Shown one piece after another: positions 24,567-33,459 of a stretch of 64,000 nucleotides of DNA. Under the pieces are notes generated by a model. It did not search any database, was not told the DNA's origin, and worked only from the letters and a program-made list of their open reading frames with translations. Position numbers and translations under genes: made by a program. The stretch is from Nocardia goodfellowii (lineage in GTDB: Bacteria; Actinomycetota; Actinomycetes; Mycobacteriales; Mycobacteriaceae), in contig NZ_JAGGMR010000001.1 in assembly GCF_017875645.1 (NCBI RefSeq), forward strand, positions 6,572,001 through 6,636,000, written 5' to 3'. Numbering within the stretch: the first letter of the stretch is position 1; each line of letters opens with the position of its first letter.

Positions 24567-25633
24567 CCGCCTCCCGCGACACCGTCGATATCGCCGTCCC
24601 CGAACCGGTTCGGGGACGGCCATGGGTCGTCGGGTCGCTGGTCGTCGCCGGTGGGCTCGTCGCGCTCGCGCTGTCGGTTCTCGTCGCGGTGACGCTCGGT
24701 CCGGCGGATGTTTCGCTGGTGAACGTCCGCGACGTCCTGCTCAATCACTTCGGTCTCGCGGACATCCCGGTGCGGGTATCGAAGGACGCGATCGTCTGGG
24801 AGGAACGGCTGCCGCGCGCGCTGGTGGCGGCCGCGTGCGGCACCGGACTCGGCATCTGCGGCGTGATCATGCAGTCGATGCTGCGGAACCCGCTCGCGGA
24901 CCCGTTCGTGCTGGGCATCTCCTCCGGCGCGTCGACCGGTGCGGTGATCGTGGGGGTGCTCGGTATCGGCGGGGCCGCGCTCGGGCTGTCCGGCGGTGCG
25001 TTCCTCGGTGCGCTGGTCGCGTTCGGGTTGGTGTTGCTGCTGGCCCGCATGTCCGGCGGCAGCAATGATCGCGTCATCCTCGCCGGCGTCGCCAGTACGC
25101 AATTGTTCTCGGCGCTCACCTCGTTCGTCATCTTCGCGTTCGCGGACTCCGACGAGACCCGGGGCGTGATGTTCTGGTTGCTCGGCTCGCTCGAAGGCGT
25201 CCGCTGGGACGACGTGACGCTGTGCGCGGTGGTGGTGCTGCTGGGAACGGCGGTGTGCCTGCGCTATTCCTTTGTGCTGGATGCCTTTTCCTTCGGCGAC
25301 GATGTCGCGGCCTCGCTCGGCATCGCCGTCGGGAAGGTCCGGCTCCTGTTGCTGATCGTCACGGCACTGATCGCCGCGACCCTGGTGAGCGTTGCCGGTG
25401 CGATCGGGTTCGTCGGACTCGTGCTCCCGCACGCGGCCCGGTTCCTGGTCGGTCCGCGGCACAGCCGGTTGATTCCCGCGACGGCGTTGCTGGGCGCGGT
25501 ATTCATGGTGTGGGTGGACGCCGTCTCCCGCGTGGCTTTCGCGCCGACCCCGTTGCCGGTGGGCGTCGGCACCGCGCTGGTCGGTGTGCCCGCGTTCATC
25601 GTCCTCCTGTCCCGGCGTAGGAGTGCGCAGTGA
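24563..25633 (+). CDS. Iron-siderophore ABC transporter permease, FecCD family
   Basis: This FecCD permease has the typical EERLPRALVAAACGTGLGICGVIMQSMLRNPLADPFVLGISSGAS block and SVAGAIGFVGLVLPHAARFL near the end. The first GTG (24689) lies inside the first membrane helix (VVAGGLVALALSVLVAVTLGP), and no ATG, GTG or TTG occurs upstream in the frame. The only usable start is CTG at 24563, which overlaps the stop of the binding-protein gene (CTGA) and has GAAGG nine bases upstream. This gives 356 residues, normal for the family. Confidence 0.85.
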   Translation: MTASRDTVDIAVPEPVRGRPWVVGSLVVAGGLVALALSVLVAVTLGPADVSLVNVRDVLLNHFGLADIPVRVSKDAIVWEERLPRALVAAACGTGLGICGVIMQSMLRNPLADPFVLGISSGASTGAVIVGVLGIGGAALGLSGGAFLGALVAFGLVLLLARMSGGSNDRVILAGVASTQLFSALTSFVIFAFADSDETRGVMFWLLGSLEGVRWDDVTLCAVVVLLGTAVCLRYSFVLDAFSFGDDVAASLGIAVGKVRLLLLIVTALIAATLVSVAGAIGFVGLVLPHAARFLVGPRHSRLIPATALLGAVFMVWVDAVSRVAFAPTPLPVGVGTALVGVPAFIVLLSRRRSAQ

Positions 25634-26415
25634 GTTTGCACGCGAACACCGTCACCTGGAATCGCGGCGGCGCGCTCGTCGTCGACAGCGTCACGGTGAC
25701 GCCGGCGCAGGGCGAGACCGTCGGCCTGCTAGGGCCGAACGGGTCGGGCAAGTCGTCGCTGCTGCGTCTGCTCAACGGTGTCGTGCGCCCGACCTCGGGT
25801 GTCGTGACCCTCGACGGCAACGACGTCGCCGCCACCAAGCGCCGAGAGATCGCGCGGGCGGTGGCCGTGGTGAGCCAGCACGCCGACACCGACGTCGACA
25901 TCACCGTGCGCGACGTCGTTCGCCTCGGGCGCATTCCGCACCGCGGCGCGTTCGGCGGGAATCGGACCGCCGACGAGGCCGCGGTGTCGGCCGCGCTCGC
26001 GCACACCGGCCTCACCGCCAAAGCGGACCGGCTCTGGCATCGGCTCTCCGGCGGGGAGAAGCAGCGCGTGCAGATCGCCCGCGCGCTGGCCCAGGAACCG
26101 CGGGAACTGCTGCTCGACGAGCCGACCAATCATCTCGACATCCATCATCAGCTGGAATTGCTGGCCTTGGTCCAGCGATTGCCGGTCACCAGCGTGATCG
26201 CCCTGCACGACCTGAACCTCGCGGCCATGTTCTGCGACAAGGTGATCGTCTTGCAGGAGGGCCGGGTCGTGGCGGGCGGGCAGCCCGCCGAGGTGCTGAC
26301 CGCCGAGTTGATCGCGCGGGTCTACAACGTGCGCGCGGAGGTCCTCGTGGACGAGGCGAAGGGGCGGCTGTCCATCCTGTTCGAACCGGGGCCGGTTCCG
26401 GTCACCGCACACTGA
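25630..26415 (+). CDS. Iron-siderophore ABC transporter ATP-binding protein
   Basis: This 261-residue protein has Walker A GPNGSGKSS, signature LSGGEKQRV, Walker B ELLLDEP and the H-loop ALHDLNLA, in the order of the FecE/FhuC group. The GTG at 25630 overlaps the permease stop by four bases. It completes a one-binding-protein, one-permease, one-ATPase importer in which the permease must act as a homodimer. Confidence 0.93.
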   Translation: MSLHANTVTWNRGGALVVDSVTVTPAQGETVGLLGPNGSGKSSLLRLLNGVVRPTSGVVTLDGNDVAATKRREIARAVAVVSQHADTDVDITVRDVVRLGRIPHRGAFGGNRTADEAAVSAALAHTGLTAKADRLWHRLSGGEKQRVQIARALAQEPRELLLDEPTNHLDIHHQLELLALVQRLPVTSVIALHDLNLAAMFCDKVIVLQEGRVVAGGQPAEVLTAELIARVYNVRAEVLVDEAKGRLSILFEPGPVPVTAH

Positions 26416-26416
26416 G

Positions 26417-27664
26417 GTGCGCGGCACTACGCCCCGGACCGGACGCCTCGTCGGCCGATGGCCGCTGCTGACGAACTTCGCCGCGGCATCCCCTGCCGTC
26501 CGGTTGCTGGTGCTCACCCAGCTGGCGTTCAATGTCGGCTTCTTCATGGTGCTGCCGTATCTGTCGGTGTATCTGTCCGACGATCTCGGGTTGCGTGCCG
26601 CGTTCGTCGGCGCGGTGCTCGGGTTGCGCACTTTCTCGCAGCAGGGGCTGTTCTTCGTCGGTGGCTCGCTCGCGGACCGGTGGGGTGTGAAACCGGTGGT
26701 GATCACCGGATGCGTCTGCCGCATCCTGGGTTTCGCCGGCCTGGCCGTGTTCACCTCGGTGCCGGGGATCTTGCTGGCGACCGTGTTGATCGGATTCGCG
26801 GGCGCACTGTTCTCCCCCGCTGTCGAGAGCGCGCTCGCCGGCGCGGCGGGAAGCGCCGAGGACGGCGGCCTGTCCCGAACCGATGCGTTCGCGCTGTTCT
26901 CCGTGGGCGGTCAGGTGGGCGCGTGCACCGGGCCGCTGGTCGGATCATTGCTGCTGATGGTCGATTTCGCCGTCGCGTGCCTGGTCGGGGCCGGGGTATT
27001 CGTCGCCATCCTGGCAGCGCATCTGCGGTGGCTGCCCGCCACTCCCGGCGCGCACGCCGGCGAGTCCTGGCTCGACGGCTGGCGAGAAGTGTTCGCCAAC
27101 AAGAGGTTTCTCGTGTTCGCGGTGGCGATGAGCTCCCAATTGGTGGCCTACAACCAGATGTATCTGCTGTTGCCGCTGGAGATCGAGCGCGCGTGGGGAT
27201 CGCAGGCTCCCCTGGGCTGGTTCTTCGCACTGTCGTCGGTGTTCGTCATCGTCGCCCAGTTAGCTGTCACCCGACGTGCGCGCACGGTCGCGGCTTTGCC
27301 CCTCGGATTGACGGTGACGGCAGCCGCCTTCGTGGTGCCGGCGCTGCTCGCGCCCGCGCGTTTGCACGGTGTGCCCGGGTTGCTGCCGTCCGCCGCGTTC
27401 GTCCTGCTGCTGGCACTGGGACAGATGATCGTCCTTCCGGTGTCCCGAGATCTGGTGCCGCGCATCGCCGGCGAACGCCGGCTCGGGTCCTACTTCGGGT
27501 TCCTCGCCTCGATCGGTGGACTCGGTGTGCTGGTCGGCTCGGTCGTCACCGGAGCTCTGATCGATCTGCTGCCGAGCACCGGATGGGGAAGTGCCGCACC
27601 GTGGTTCGCGATCGCCGTCGCCCTGCTCGGGAGTGCGCTCGTGCTGCGCCGCGGACAGTGGTAG
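26417..27664 (+). CDS. MFS transporter in the siderophore operon
   Basis: This 415-residue, twelve-helix MFS protein starts at a GTG one base after the ATPase stop. It has the LRTFSQQGLFFVGGSLADRWGVKPVV loop that carries the MFS signature and belongs to the MdtH/YdeE-like drug-efflux type. Its place in an iron-box operon suggests siderophore export or recycling, which is inference. No siderophore biosynthesis gene lies in the window. Confidence 0.85.
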   Translation: MRGTTPRTGRLVGRWPLLTNFAAASPAVRLLVLTQLAFNVGFFMVLPYLSVYLSDDLGLRAAFVGAVLGLRTFSQQGLFFVGGSLADRWGVKPVVITGCVCRILGFAGLAVFTSVPGILLATVLIGFAGALFSPAVESALAGAAGSAEDGGLSRTDAFALFSVGGQVGACTGPLVGSLLLMVDFAVACLVGAGVFVAILAAHLRWLPATPGAHAGESWLDGWREVFANKRFLVFAVAMSSQLVAYNQMYLLLPLEIERAWGSQAPLGWFFALSSVFVIVAQLAVTRRARTVAALPLGLTVTAAAFVVPALLAPARLHGVPGLLPSAAFVLLLALGQMIVLPVSRDLVPRIAGERRLGSYFGFLASIGGLGVLVGSVVTGALIDLLPSTGWGSAAPWFAIAVALLGSALVLRRGQW

Positions 27665-27734
27665 CGCCGGCCGCCGCAGTTGTGGCGTGTCACAGACCCG
27701 GTCGGCTTCGGCGTCCCGCGACGCTCGGCGGCCT

Positions 27735-27740
27735 TAGGCT
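27735..27740 (+). promoter_or_regulatory. Candidate -10 element of a leaderless promoter
   Basis: TAGGCT ends six bases before the ATG at 27747, and no Shine-Dalgarno sequence is present. Confidence 0.4.
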
Positions 27741-27746
27741 CGATCC

Positions 27747-28670
27747 ATGCCGGGGCAACGAAAACTGAACCGCCGGACCGCGATCGCGCTCGGTACGGCG
27801 CTCGGCGGCGGACTGGCGGCCGGGCAGGTGCCCGGTCCGGTGGCGGCCGACACGGGGGGCGACGCACGGTACCGCGGCTACTCCGCCGAGGATCGGGCGG
27901 CACCGTATGCCGGATACATGGCGGCACGAACCGCGGAAGTCCACCCCTCGGTCACCGCGGCCTATCTCGGCGATCCCGCACCCGCGGCGTTGATTTCCGA
28001 GTTCTCCGCGCTGACCGAGGACCTGTCACCGGGCGGCATCTCGGCCGTGGAGACGGGTTACGGGCATACCGCCTCGGGCGCTCTCTGGGTCGCGGTCCAC
28101 ACCCCCATGCGGGATGTCACCGCGGCCATGTGGGACTGGTGGTTCGCCTGGCACCCGGTCGAATCGGCGCGATACAAACTCTGGCACCCCGACGCACATC
28201 TGTATTGCGCGACCGCCGAGGACCGGTCCGCCCGCCCGATCCCGGACCGGGACAAGTACATCGGCAATGTCGCCTACGTCGACGAATACATCGGCCTAGA
28301 ACTCCAGCAGCTGGCTATCGCCTTCGCCGACCCGCGATCCCACGGTTTCGACGTCCCGCCGGAGCACACGGTTATCCTCGCCCGGGTGGGCAGTATCGTC
28401 GCGCCGATCGACCTGGGCTGGCTGGCCCACCAGGTCCGGCCCACTGCGAGCGGCTGCGAAATGCGCAGCCGCTTCTACCTCAACCTCCACGGTCTCCGGC
28501 AGCCCGACCTGCCCCGCGCACGGCAAGCGGTCGAGCGCGGGCCCAGTCTCGACCCGCGAGATCTCGTCCTGGGCCTCGGCCTCGCGCGCGAACTTCTGCT
28601 GCACTGCGGCCAGGAGATGAATCACCTCGCGGGCTTCCTGCCTCGGCTCTATCACGAATTCGCCCGCTGA
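27747..28670 (+). CDS. DAPG hydrolase (PhlG)-like exported protein
   Basis: This 307-residue protein has a twin-arginine-like N-terminus (NRRTAIALG) and a PhlG-type hydrolase domain: MWDWWFAWHPVESARYKLWHPDAH, then YVDEYIGLELQQ, then LLLHCGQEMNHLAGFLPRLY, whose His-x3-Glu agrees with the metal-binding pair of PhlG. PhlG cleaves a C-C bond in 2,4-diacetylphloroglucinol. Export is unusual for this family. No polyketide genes are adjacent, so the natural substrate is open. Confidence 0.75.
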   Translation: MPGQRKLNRRTAIALGTALGGGLAAGQVPGPVAADTGGDARYRGYSAEDRAAPYAGYMAARTAEVHPSVTAAYLGDPAPAALISEFSALTEDLSPGGISAVETGYGHTASGALWVAVHTPMRDVTAAMWDWWFAWHPVESARYKLWHPDAHLYCATAEDRSARPIPDRDKYIGNVAYVDEYIGLELQQLAIAFADPRSHGFDVPPEHTVILARVGSIVAPIDLGWLAHQVRPTASGCEMRSRFYLNLHGLRQPDLPRARQAVERGPSLDPRDLVLGLGLARELLLHCGQEMNHLAGFLPRLYHEFAR

Positions 28671-28679
28671 CGGCGCCGG

Positions 28680-29702
28680 TCAGCCGCCCCGGCCGCCGCG
28701 TCCACCGAGGACCCGCTGCAGCAGGATGAACACCAGCAGCAGGCCGCCGATGACGATCTTGGTCCACCAAGAGCTCAGCGTGCCTTGGAAATTGATGACC
28801 GTCTGGATGACGCCGAGGGTGAGCACGCCGAGCACGGTGCCCAGCACGAAGCCGGAACCGCCGGAGAGCAGCGTGCCGCCGATGACCACCGCGGCGATGG
28901 CGTCCAGTTCCATACCGACCGCGTGCAGGCTCCAGCCCGACAGGGTGTAGAAGGTGAACAGGATGCCGCCCAGCGCCGAGCAGCCGCCGCTGATGGCGTA
29001 GGCCGCTATCTTGGTGCGCGCCACCGGAAGTCCCATCATCAGCGCGGACTGTTCGTTGCCGCCGAGCGCGTAGACGGTGCGGCCGAGGCGGGTGTAGTGC
29101 AGCACGACGAACGCGGCGGCCACCACCGCGATCGCCACCACCATGCTCACCGACAGGAAGACGCTGGAGCCCAGGTGGATTCGCTGCTGAGCTAGCCGGG
29201 TGTAGGTGGCGTCGGTGATGGTGATCGAGTCCGTACTGATCACATAGGACAGCCCACGGGCGAGGAACATGCCGGCCAGCGTGACGATGAACGGCTGGAT
29301 TTCGAAGTAGTGGATCACCGCGCCCATGCCCGCGCCGAACACGGTGCCGCCCAGCAGGATCAGCACCATCACCACCGGGGCGGGCCAGTGATGCACCGTG
29401 ACCAGCCAGGCCGAGATCACGGTGCTCACCGCGAGGACCGCGCCGACGGACAGATCGATGCCGCCGGTGAGGATCACGAAGGTCATGCCGACGGCGAGGA
29501 CCAGCAGAAACGCGTTGTCTATGAACAGGTTCACGAAGACCTGCGGATAACCGAAGGCCGGATAGCGGGCTACGCCGATGCCGTACATGACCGCGAACAA
29601 GACCGCGGTGGCCAGCACCGGCACGTAGCGATTTCGTTGCCGCGCAATATCCTTCAGCGCCGCCGCCGGTCGCGCGGTCGGCCGGGTGGTGATCGTACTC
29701 AT
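28680..29702 (-). CDS. yjfF: Sugar ABC transporter permease, YjfF type
   Basis: This 340-residue permease has about nine hydrophobic segments and the BPD_transp_2 signature VGMTFVILTGGIDLSVGAVLAVSTVISAWL. FVNLFIDNAFLLVLAV and LGGNEQSALMMGLPVARTKI are characteristic of YjfF in the galactofuranose importer YtfQRT-YjfF. The ATG at 29702 overlaps the stop of the preceding permease. It pairs with that permease as a heterodimer. Confidence 0.88.
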   Translation of the reverse strand: MSTITTRPTARPAAALKDIARQRNRYVPVLATAVLFAVMYGIGVARYPAFGYPQVFVNLFIDNAFLLVLAVGMTFVILTGGIDLSVGAVLAVSTVISAWLVTVHHWPAPVVMVLILLGGTVFGAGMGAVIHYFEIQPFIVTLAGMFLARGLSYVISTDSITITDATYTRLAQQRIHLGSSVFLSVSMVVAIAVVAAAFVVLHYTRLGRTVYALGGNEQSALMMGLPVARTKIAAYAISGGCSALGGILFTFYTLSGWSLHAVGMELDAIAAVVIGGTLLSGGSGFVLGTVLGVLTLGVIQTVINFQGTLSSWWTKIVIGGLLLVFILLQRVLGGRGGRGG

Positions 29703-30790
29703 CGCGACACCGCCTGACCGGTAGGCTCGGCCGTCGTCAGCGCGACGGTGGGCTGGGATGTGCCCGGCGGTGGGCGATGCCGATCCGGACGCGTCCGCAG
29801 CACCTTGGCCCGGAAGGCCGGCGATTGGATCAGGCAGACCGCGATCACGACCAGCGCCTTGAACAGCAATGTCGTTTCCGGCGGGACGCCGATGGTGTAG
29901 ACGGTGGTGGTGAGCGTCTGGATGACCAACGCGCCCAGCACCGTTCCGCCGAGATAGAACCGCCCGCCGGTCAGCGCCGTGCCGCCGAGCACCACCGCCA
30001 GGATGGCGTCGAGTTCGATCCACAGCCCGGCGTTGTTGCTGTCGGCGGCCGAGACGTTGGAGCTCATCATCAGACCGGCCACCGCGGCGCAGCAGGCGCA
30101 CACGATGTACACCCCCATGATCAGGGTGCCCGCGCGGACTCCCACCAGCCGGGACGCCTCGGCGTTGCCGCCGACCGATTCCAGCAGCATGCCCAGAGCG
30201 GTGCGCCGCAACAGCAACGCGACCAGCACCGTGACCGCGGCCGCGATCAGCACCGGCACCGGGACGGCCAGCAGGAAGCCGCTGCCGATCACGTGGTACG
30301 GGCTGCTGTTGACGGTGATGATCTGTCCCTCGGTGAGCAGTTGCGCGAGACCCCGCCCGGCCACCATGAGGATCAACGTCGCCACGATGGCTTGGATGCC
30401 GAAGCGCGCCACCAGGATTCCGTTCCACAATCCCAGCACCGCACCGACCGCGATTGCCAGCGCGACGGCCGCGAGGACGCCGCCGACGGCGTTCTGGTCC
30501 GACATCTCGCCGATGCGCAGACATGCCAGCGCACCCGCGATCGCGACCACCGCGCCCACCGACAGATCGATGCCCCGGGTGGCGATCACCAAAGTCATGC
30601 CCACCGAGATCAGCACCAAGGGCGCGCCGTAGCGCAGGATGTCGATCAGGCCGCCGTAGAGGTGGCCGTCCTGCATGCGGATGGCCAGGAAGTCCGGCGT
30701 GTGGATGACGTCTACGGCCAGCAGCGCGAACAGCGCCACCGCGGGCCAGAACAGCCGGTGCCGCAGCACGGAATTCGTCCACGTCCTCAT
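29699..30790 (-). CDS. ytfT: Sugar ABC transporter permease, YtfT type
   Basis: This 363-residue permease has the signature SVGMTLVIATRGIDLSVGAVVAIAGALAC and GGNAEASRLVGVRAG. It starts at an ATG that overlaps the stop of the ATPase gene and ends with a 40-residue Pro/Thr-rich cytoplasmic tail. Together with the YjfF-type subunit it forms the membrane part of the importer. Confidence 0.88.
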   Translation of the reverse strand: MRTWTNSVLRHRLFWPAVALFALLAVDVIHTPDFLAIRMQDGHLYGGLIDILRYGAPLVLISVGMTLVIATRGIDLSVGAVVAIAGALACLRIGEMSDQNAVGGVLAAVALAIAVGAVLGLWNGILVARFGIQAIVATLILMVAGRGLAQLLTEGQIITVNSSPYHVIGSGFLLAVPVPVLIAAAVTVLVALLLRRTALGMLLESVGGNAEASRLVGVRAGTLIMGVYIVCACCAAVAGLMMSSNVSAADSNNAGLWIELDAILAVVLGGTALTGGRFYLGGTVLGALVIQTLTTTVYTIGVPPETTLLFKALVVIAVCLIQSPAFRAKVLRTRPDRHRPPPGTSQPTVALTTAEPTGQAVSR

Positions 30791-32337
30791 GCGACCGCCC
30801 CGCTCGCGATGGTTTCCATCAGCCGGTCCACGGTCAGCGCCGCGTCGTTGGGCAGTTCGGCGACCACCTTGCGATCTCGCAGCACCTCGACCTTGTGCGA
30901 CAGGCGCAGTACCTCCTCGAGCTCGGCGGAGATGAACAGCACCGCCATTCCCTCATCGGACAGCGACAGCACCAGGCGCTGGATTTCGGCCTTCGCGCCG
31001 ATATCGATGCCGCGGGTCGGCTCGTCGAGGATCAGCAGTCGCGGTTGGGTGACCAGCCACCGCGCCAACAGCACCTTCTGCTGGTTGCCGCCGGAGAGCG
31101 CTTTGACCGGCAGCGTGGGATCCTCGGGGGTGATCCGCAGCGCCGCCATGTATTTCGCGACCAGTTCGGTTCGCTGCCGCGCCGGGATGGGCCGCGCCCA
31201 GCCGCGGGCCGCCTGCGCGGCGAGCAGGATGTTCTCCGCGACCGAGAGTTCGAGCACCAAGCCCTGGGTCTTGCGGTCCTCCGGGCAGAAGGCCAATCCC
31301 TGTGCCACCGCGGCGCGTACCGACCGCAACGGGAGCCGACCGCCCGCCACCTGGACGCTACCGGTGGCCGGACTATCCGCGCCGAACAGCAGCCGGGCCA
31401 CCTCGGTGCGCCCGGAGCCGAGCAGCCCGGCCAAGCCGACCACCTCCCCCGTGTGCACGGTGAGATCGAAGGGTGCTACCGAATTATGCTGTCCACCAAG
31501 CCCTTTCGCCGTGACGACAGGTGCGGCGTCGACGGCCTGCTCCCGGGGTACCCGCTGCTGTGCGCTCTCGTGCTGCTGCTCGATCTGTTCGAGCGCGTCG
31601 GCCGCGCTGCCCAGCATGCGGGCGACCATCTCCTTGTGGGTCAGTTCCGCCACCGGATACTCCCCCACCAGAGTCCCGTTGCGCAGCACCGTCGCCCGAT
31701 CGCACAGCTCGAAGATCTGATCGAGGAAGTGGGTGACGAACAGGATCGCCACCCCGTCCGCGGCCAGCCGGCGCATGAGCGTGAACAGCCGCCGCACCTC
31801 GTCCGCGTCCAACGACGAGGTCGGCTCGTCCAGCACCAGCACCCGCGCGTCCAGGTCGACGGCGCGGACGATGGCGATAAGCTGTTGCACCGCAAGGGAA
31901 TGCGTGCCGAGCGGCGTGGTGACGTCCACGTCCAGACCCATCCGGGCCACCAGCGCGGCGGCGGCCCGGCGCATGGCGCCGAACCGCACCAGCCCGGCCC
32001 GGCGCGGTTCCCGCCCGATGTAGATGTTCTCCGCGACCGAAAGATTCGGGCACAGATTGACCTCTTGATACACCGTGCTCACACCGGCGCGCTGGGCCTG
32101 CTGCGGTCCGCTGAAGCGCACCGGTCGCCCGTCGAACCGGATGGTGCCGGTGTCGGCGGCCTGCATTCCGGTGAGCACCTTGATGAGGGTCGATTTACCC
32201 GCACCGTTCTCCCCCACCAAGGCGTGGATCTCACCGGGGAAAAGCCGCAGATTCACAGCCGACAGCGCGGTCACCGCGCCGAACCGCTTGCCGATGCCGG
32301 ACATCGACAGCAGCGGGCCAGTAGTCGATTCCGACAT
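30787..32337 (-). CDS. ytfR: Sugar ABC transporter ATP-binding protein, YtfR type
   Basis: This 516-residue protein has two ABC modules. The first has Walker [10 protein letters not shown] and Walker B ARVLVLDEPTSSLD; its signature region reads THSLAVQQLIAI and lacks the LSGGQ form. The second has GLLGSGRTE in place of a consensus Walker [16 protein letters not shown] and [19 protein letters not shown]. This asymmetry is normal for the RbsA/YtfR group. It follows the binding-protein gene by 27 bases. Confidence 0.92.
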   Translation of the reverse strand: MSESTTGPLLSMSGIGKRFGAVTALSAVNLRLFPGEIHALVGENGAGKSTLIKVLTGMQAADTGTIRFDGRPVRFSGPQQAQRAGVSTVYQEVNLCPNLSVAENIYIGREPRRAGLVRFGAMRRAAAALVARMGLDVDVTTPLGTHSLAVQQLIAIVRAVDLDARVLVLDEPTSSLDADEVRRLFTLMRRLAADGVAILFVTHFLDQIFELCDRATVLRNGTLVGEYPVAELTHKEMVARMLGSAADALEQIEQQHESAQQRVPREQAVDAAPVVTAKGLGGQHNSVAPFDLTVHTGEVVGLAGLLGSGRTEVARLLFGADSPATGSVQVAGGRLPLRSVRAAVAQGLAFCPEDRKTQGLVLELSVAENILLAAQAARGWARPIPARQRTELVAKYMAALRITPEDPTLPVKALSGGNQQKVLLARWLVTQPRLLILDEPTRGIDIGAKAEIQRLVLSLSDEGMAVLFISAELEEVLRLSHKVEVLRDRKVVAELPNDAALTVDRLMETIASGAVA

Positions 32338-32364
32338 TGCGTCCGCCTCAGCCCTTCTCGACGA

Positions 32365-33327
32365 TCAGTACTTACGGCTGGGCAGCGCCGCGGCGGCCTG
32401 CTCCGGAGTGAACGTGGTCTCGGCGGTGACGATGCGGTGCTCCACCGGCGCACCGGCCGCGACCTTTTCGACCAACTCCATCAGTTGCGGCCCCAGCAGC
32501 GGGTTGCATTCCACGACAAAGTTCTTCTTGCCGTCGACCAGGGCTTGCAGGGCGTCGCGGACACCGTCGATGGAGACGATCTTGATGTCCTTGCCCGGCT
32601 TCAGACCGGCTTCCTCGATGGCCTGGATCGCGCCCAGCGCCATATCGTCGTTGTGCGCGAACAGCACGTCGATCTTCTGGTTCGAGGCGAGGAAGGCCTG
32701 CATGACCTCCTTGCCTTTGGCGCGAGTGAAATCGCCGGTCTGCGAGGCGACGACCTTGAACTTCGGATCGGCCGAGATGAGGTCGAAGAAGCCCTTCTTG
32801 CGATCGATCGCCGGCGCGGAACCGGTGGTGCCTTGCAATTCGGCGATGTTAACGGTCTCATTGCCGCCCTTGTAGCTGTCGATCACCCATTGCGCGGCCT
32901 TTTTGCCCTCGGTGACGAAGTCCGAACCGAGGAAGGTGACATACAGCGAGGTGTCCGCGGAGTCGACGGCCCGGTCGGTGAGGATGACCGGAATCTTGGC
33001 GTCCTTCGCCTCCTTCAGCACGGTGTCCCAACCGGATTGGACGACCGGCGAGAAGGCGATGACGTCGACTCGCTGCTGGATGAAGGACCTGATCGCTTTG
33101 ATCTGGTTCTCTTGTTTCTGTTGGGCGTCAGCGAATTTCAGGTCGATGCCCGCCTGTTTGGCGGATTCCTGGATGGATTGCGTGTTGGCGGTGCGCCATC
33201 CGCTTTCGGCGCCGACCTGAGAGAATCCGAGAGTGGTTCCGCCGCTTCCGGAATCGCTTCCGCAGCCTGCGGCCGCAGCGGCGACGAGAGTAAGGGCACT
33301 GGCGACTGTGACAAGCCTCTTGAACAC
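32365..33327 (-). CDS. ytfQ: Sugar-binding lipoprotein, YtfQ (galactofuranose) type
   Basis: This 320-residue protein has a lipobox ending AAGC (Cys22) and matches YtfQ closely: LGFSQVGAESGWRTANTQSI, FADAQQKQENQIKAIRSF, APAIDRKKGF and GDFTRAKGKEVMQAFL, then AHNDDMALGAIQAIEEAGLKPGKDI. E. coli YtfQ binds galactofuranose; relatives take arabinofuranose. The start at 33327 is a GTG behind AGGGAG. It heads an operon with an operator 45 bases upstream. Confidence 0.88.
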   Translation of the reverse strand: MFKRLVTVASALTLVAAAAAGCGSDSGSGGTTLGFSQVGAESGWRTANTQSIQESAKQAGIDLKFADAQQKQENQIKAIRSFIQQRVDVIAFSPVVQSGWDTVLKEAKDAKIPVILTDRAVDSADTSLYVTFLGSDFVTEGKKAAQWVIDSYKGGNETVNIAELQGTTGSAPAIDRKKGFFDLISADPKFKVVASQTGDFTRAKGKEVMQAFLASNQKIDVLFAHNDDMALGAIQAIEEAGLKPGKDIKIVSIDGVRDALQALVDGKKNFVVECNPLLGPQLMELVEKVAAGAPVEHRIVTAETTFTPEQAAAALPSRKY

Positions 33328-33372
33328 GAGGGCTCCCTTGTGACGAACGATGTGGGGAGGAAGTCCTGCTAG

Positions 33373-33386
33373 TGTTAACGCTCACA
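33373..33386 (-). promoter_or_regulatory. LacI-type operator before the ytfQ-like operon
   Basis: TGTTAACGCTCACA fits the TGTnAnCGnTnACA form of LacI/GalR operators. The same 14 bases plus the following T recur at 42337-42351 before araB. Confidence 0.75.
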
Positions 33387-33420
33387 TCGCTTCCGTCAAG
33401 GGTCGGAGCGAAGGCCGTAC

Positions 33421-33445
33421 CCTGAATCGGTCGGGCCGATTCAGG
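33421..33445 (+). promoter_or_regulatory. Perfect hairpin in front of the lacI gene
   Basis: Arms CCTGAATCGG (33421-33430) and CCGATTCAGG (33436-33445) enclose a five-base loop and end three bases before the AAGG Shine-Dalgarno of the regulator. It could be an RNA hairpin that tempers translation or a DNA site for another regulator. It does not resemble the LacI-type operator. Confidence 0.55.
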
Positions 33446-33459
33446 TGAAAGGTGGGGAT

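Noticed and set aside
28680..30782. 700-codon minus-strand frame spanning two permease genes
   Set aside because: Its first half is an out-of-frame reading of the YtfT-type gene (Arg/Gly/His-rich and without membrane helices). Only the part from 29702 is a real protein.
30895..33372. 825-codon plus-strand frame opposite the ytfR and ytfQ genes
   Set aside because: Rich in Arg, His, Gln and Asp without any domain pattern; a mirror of the real genes on the complement.
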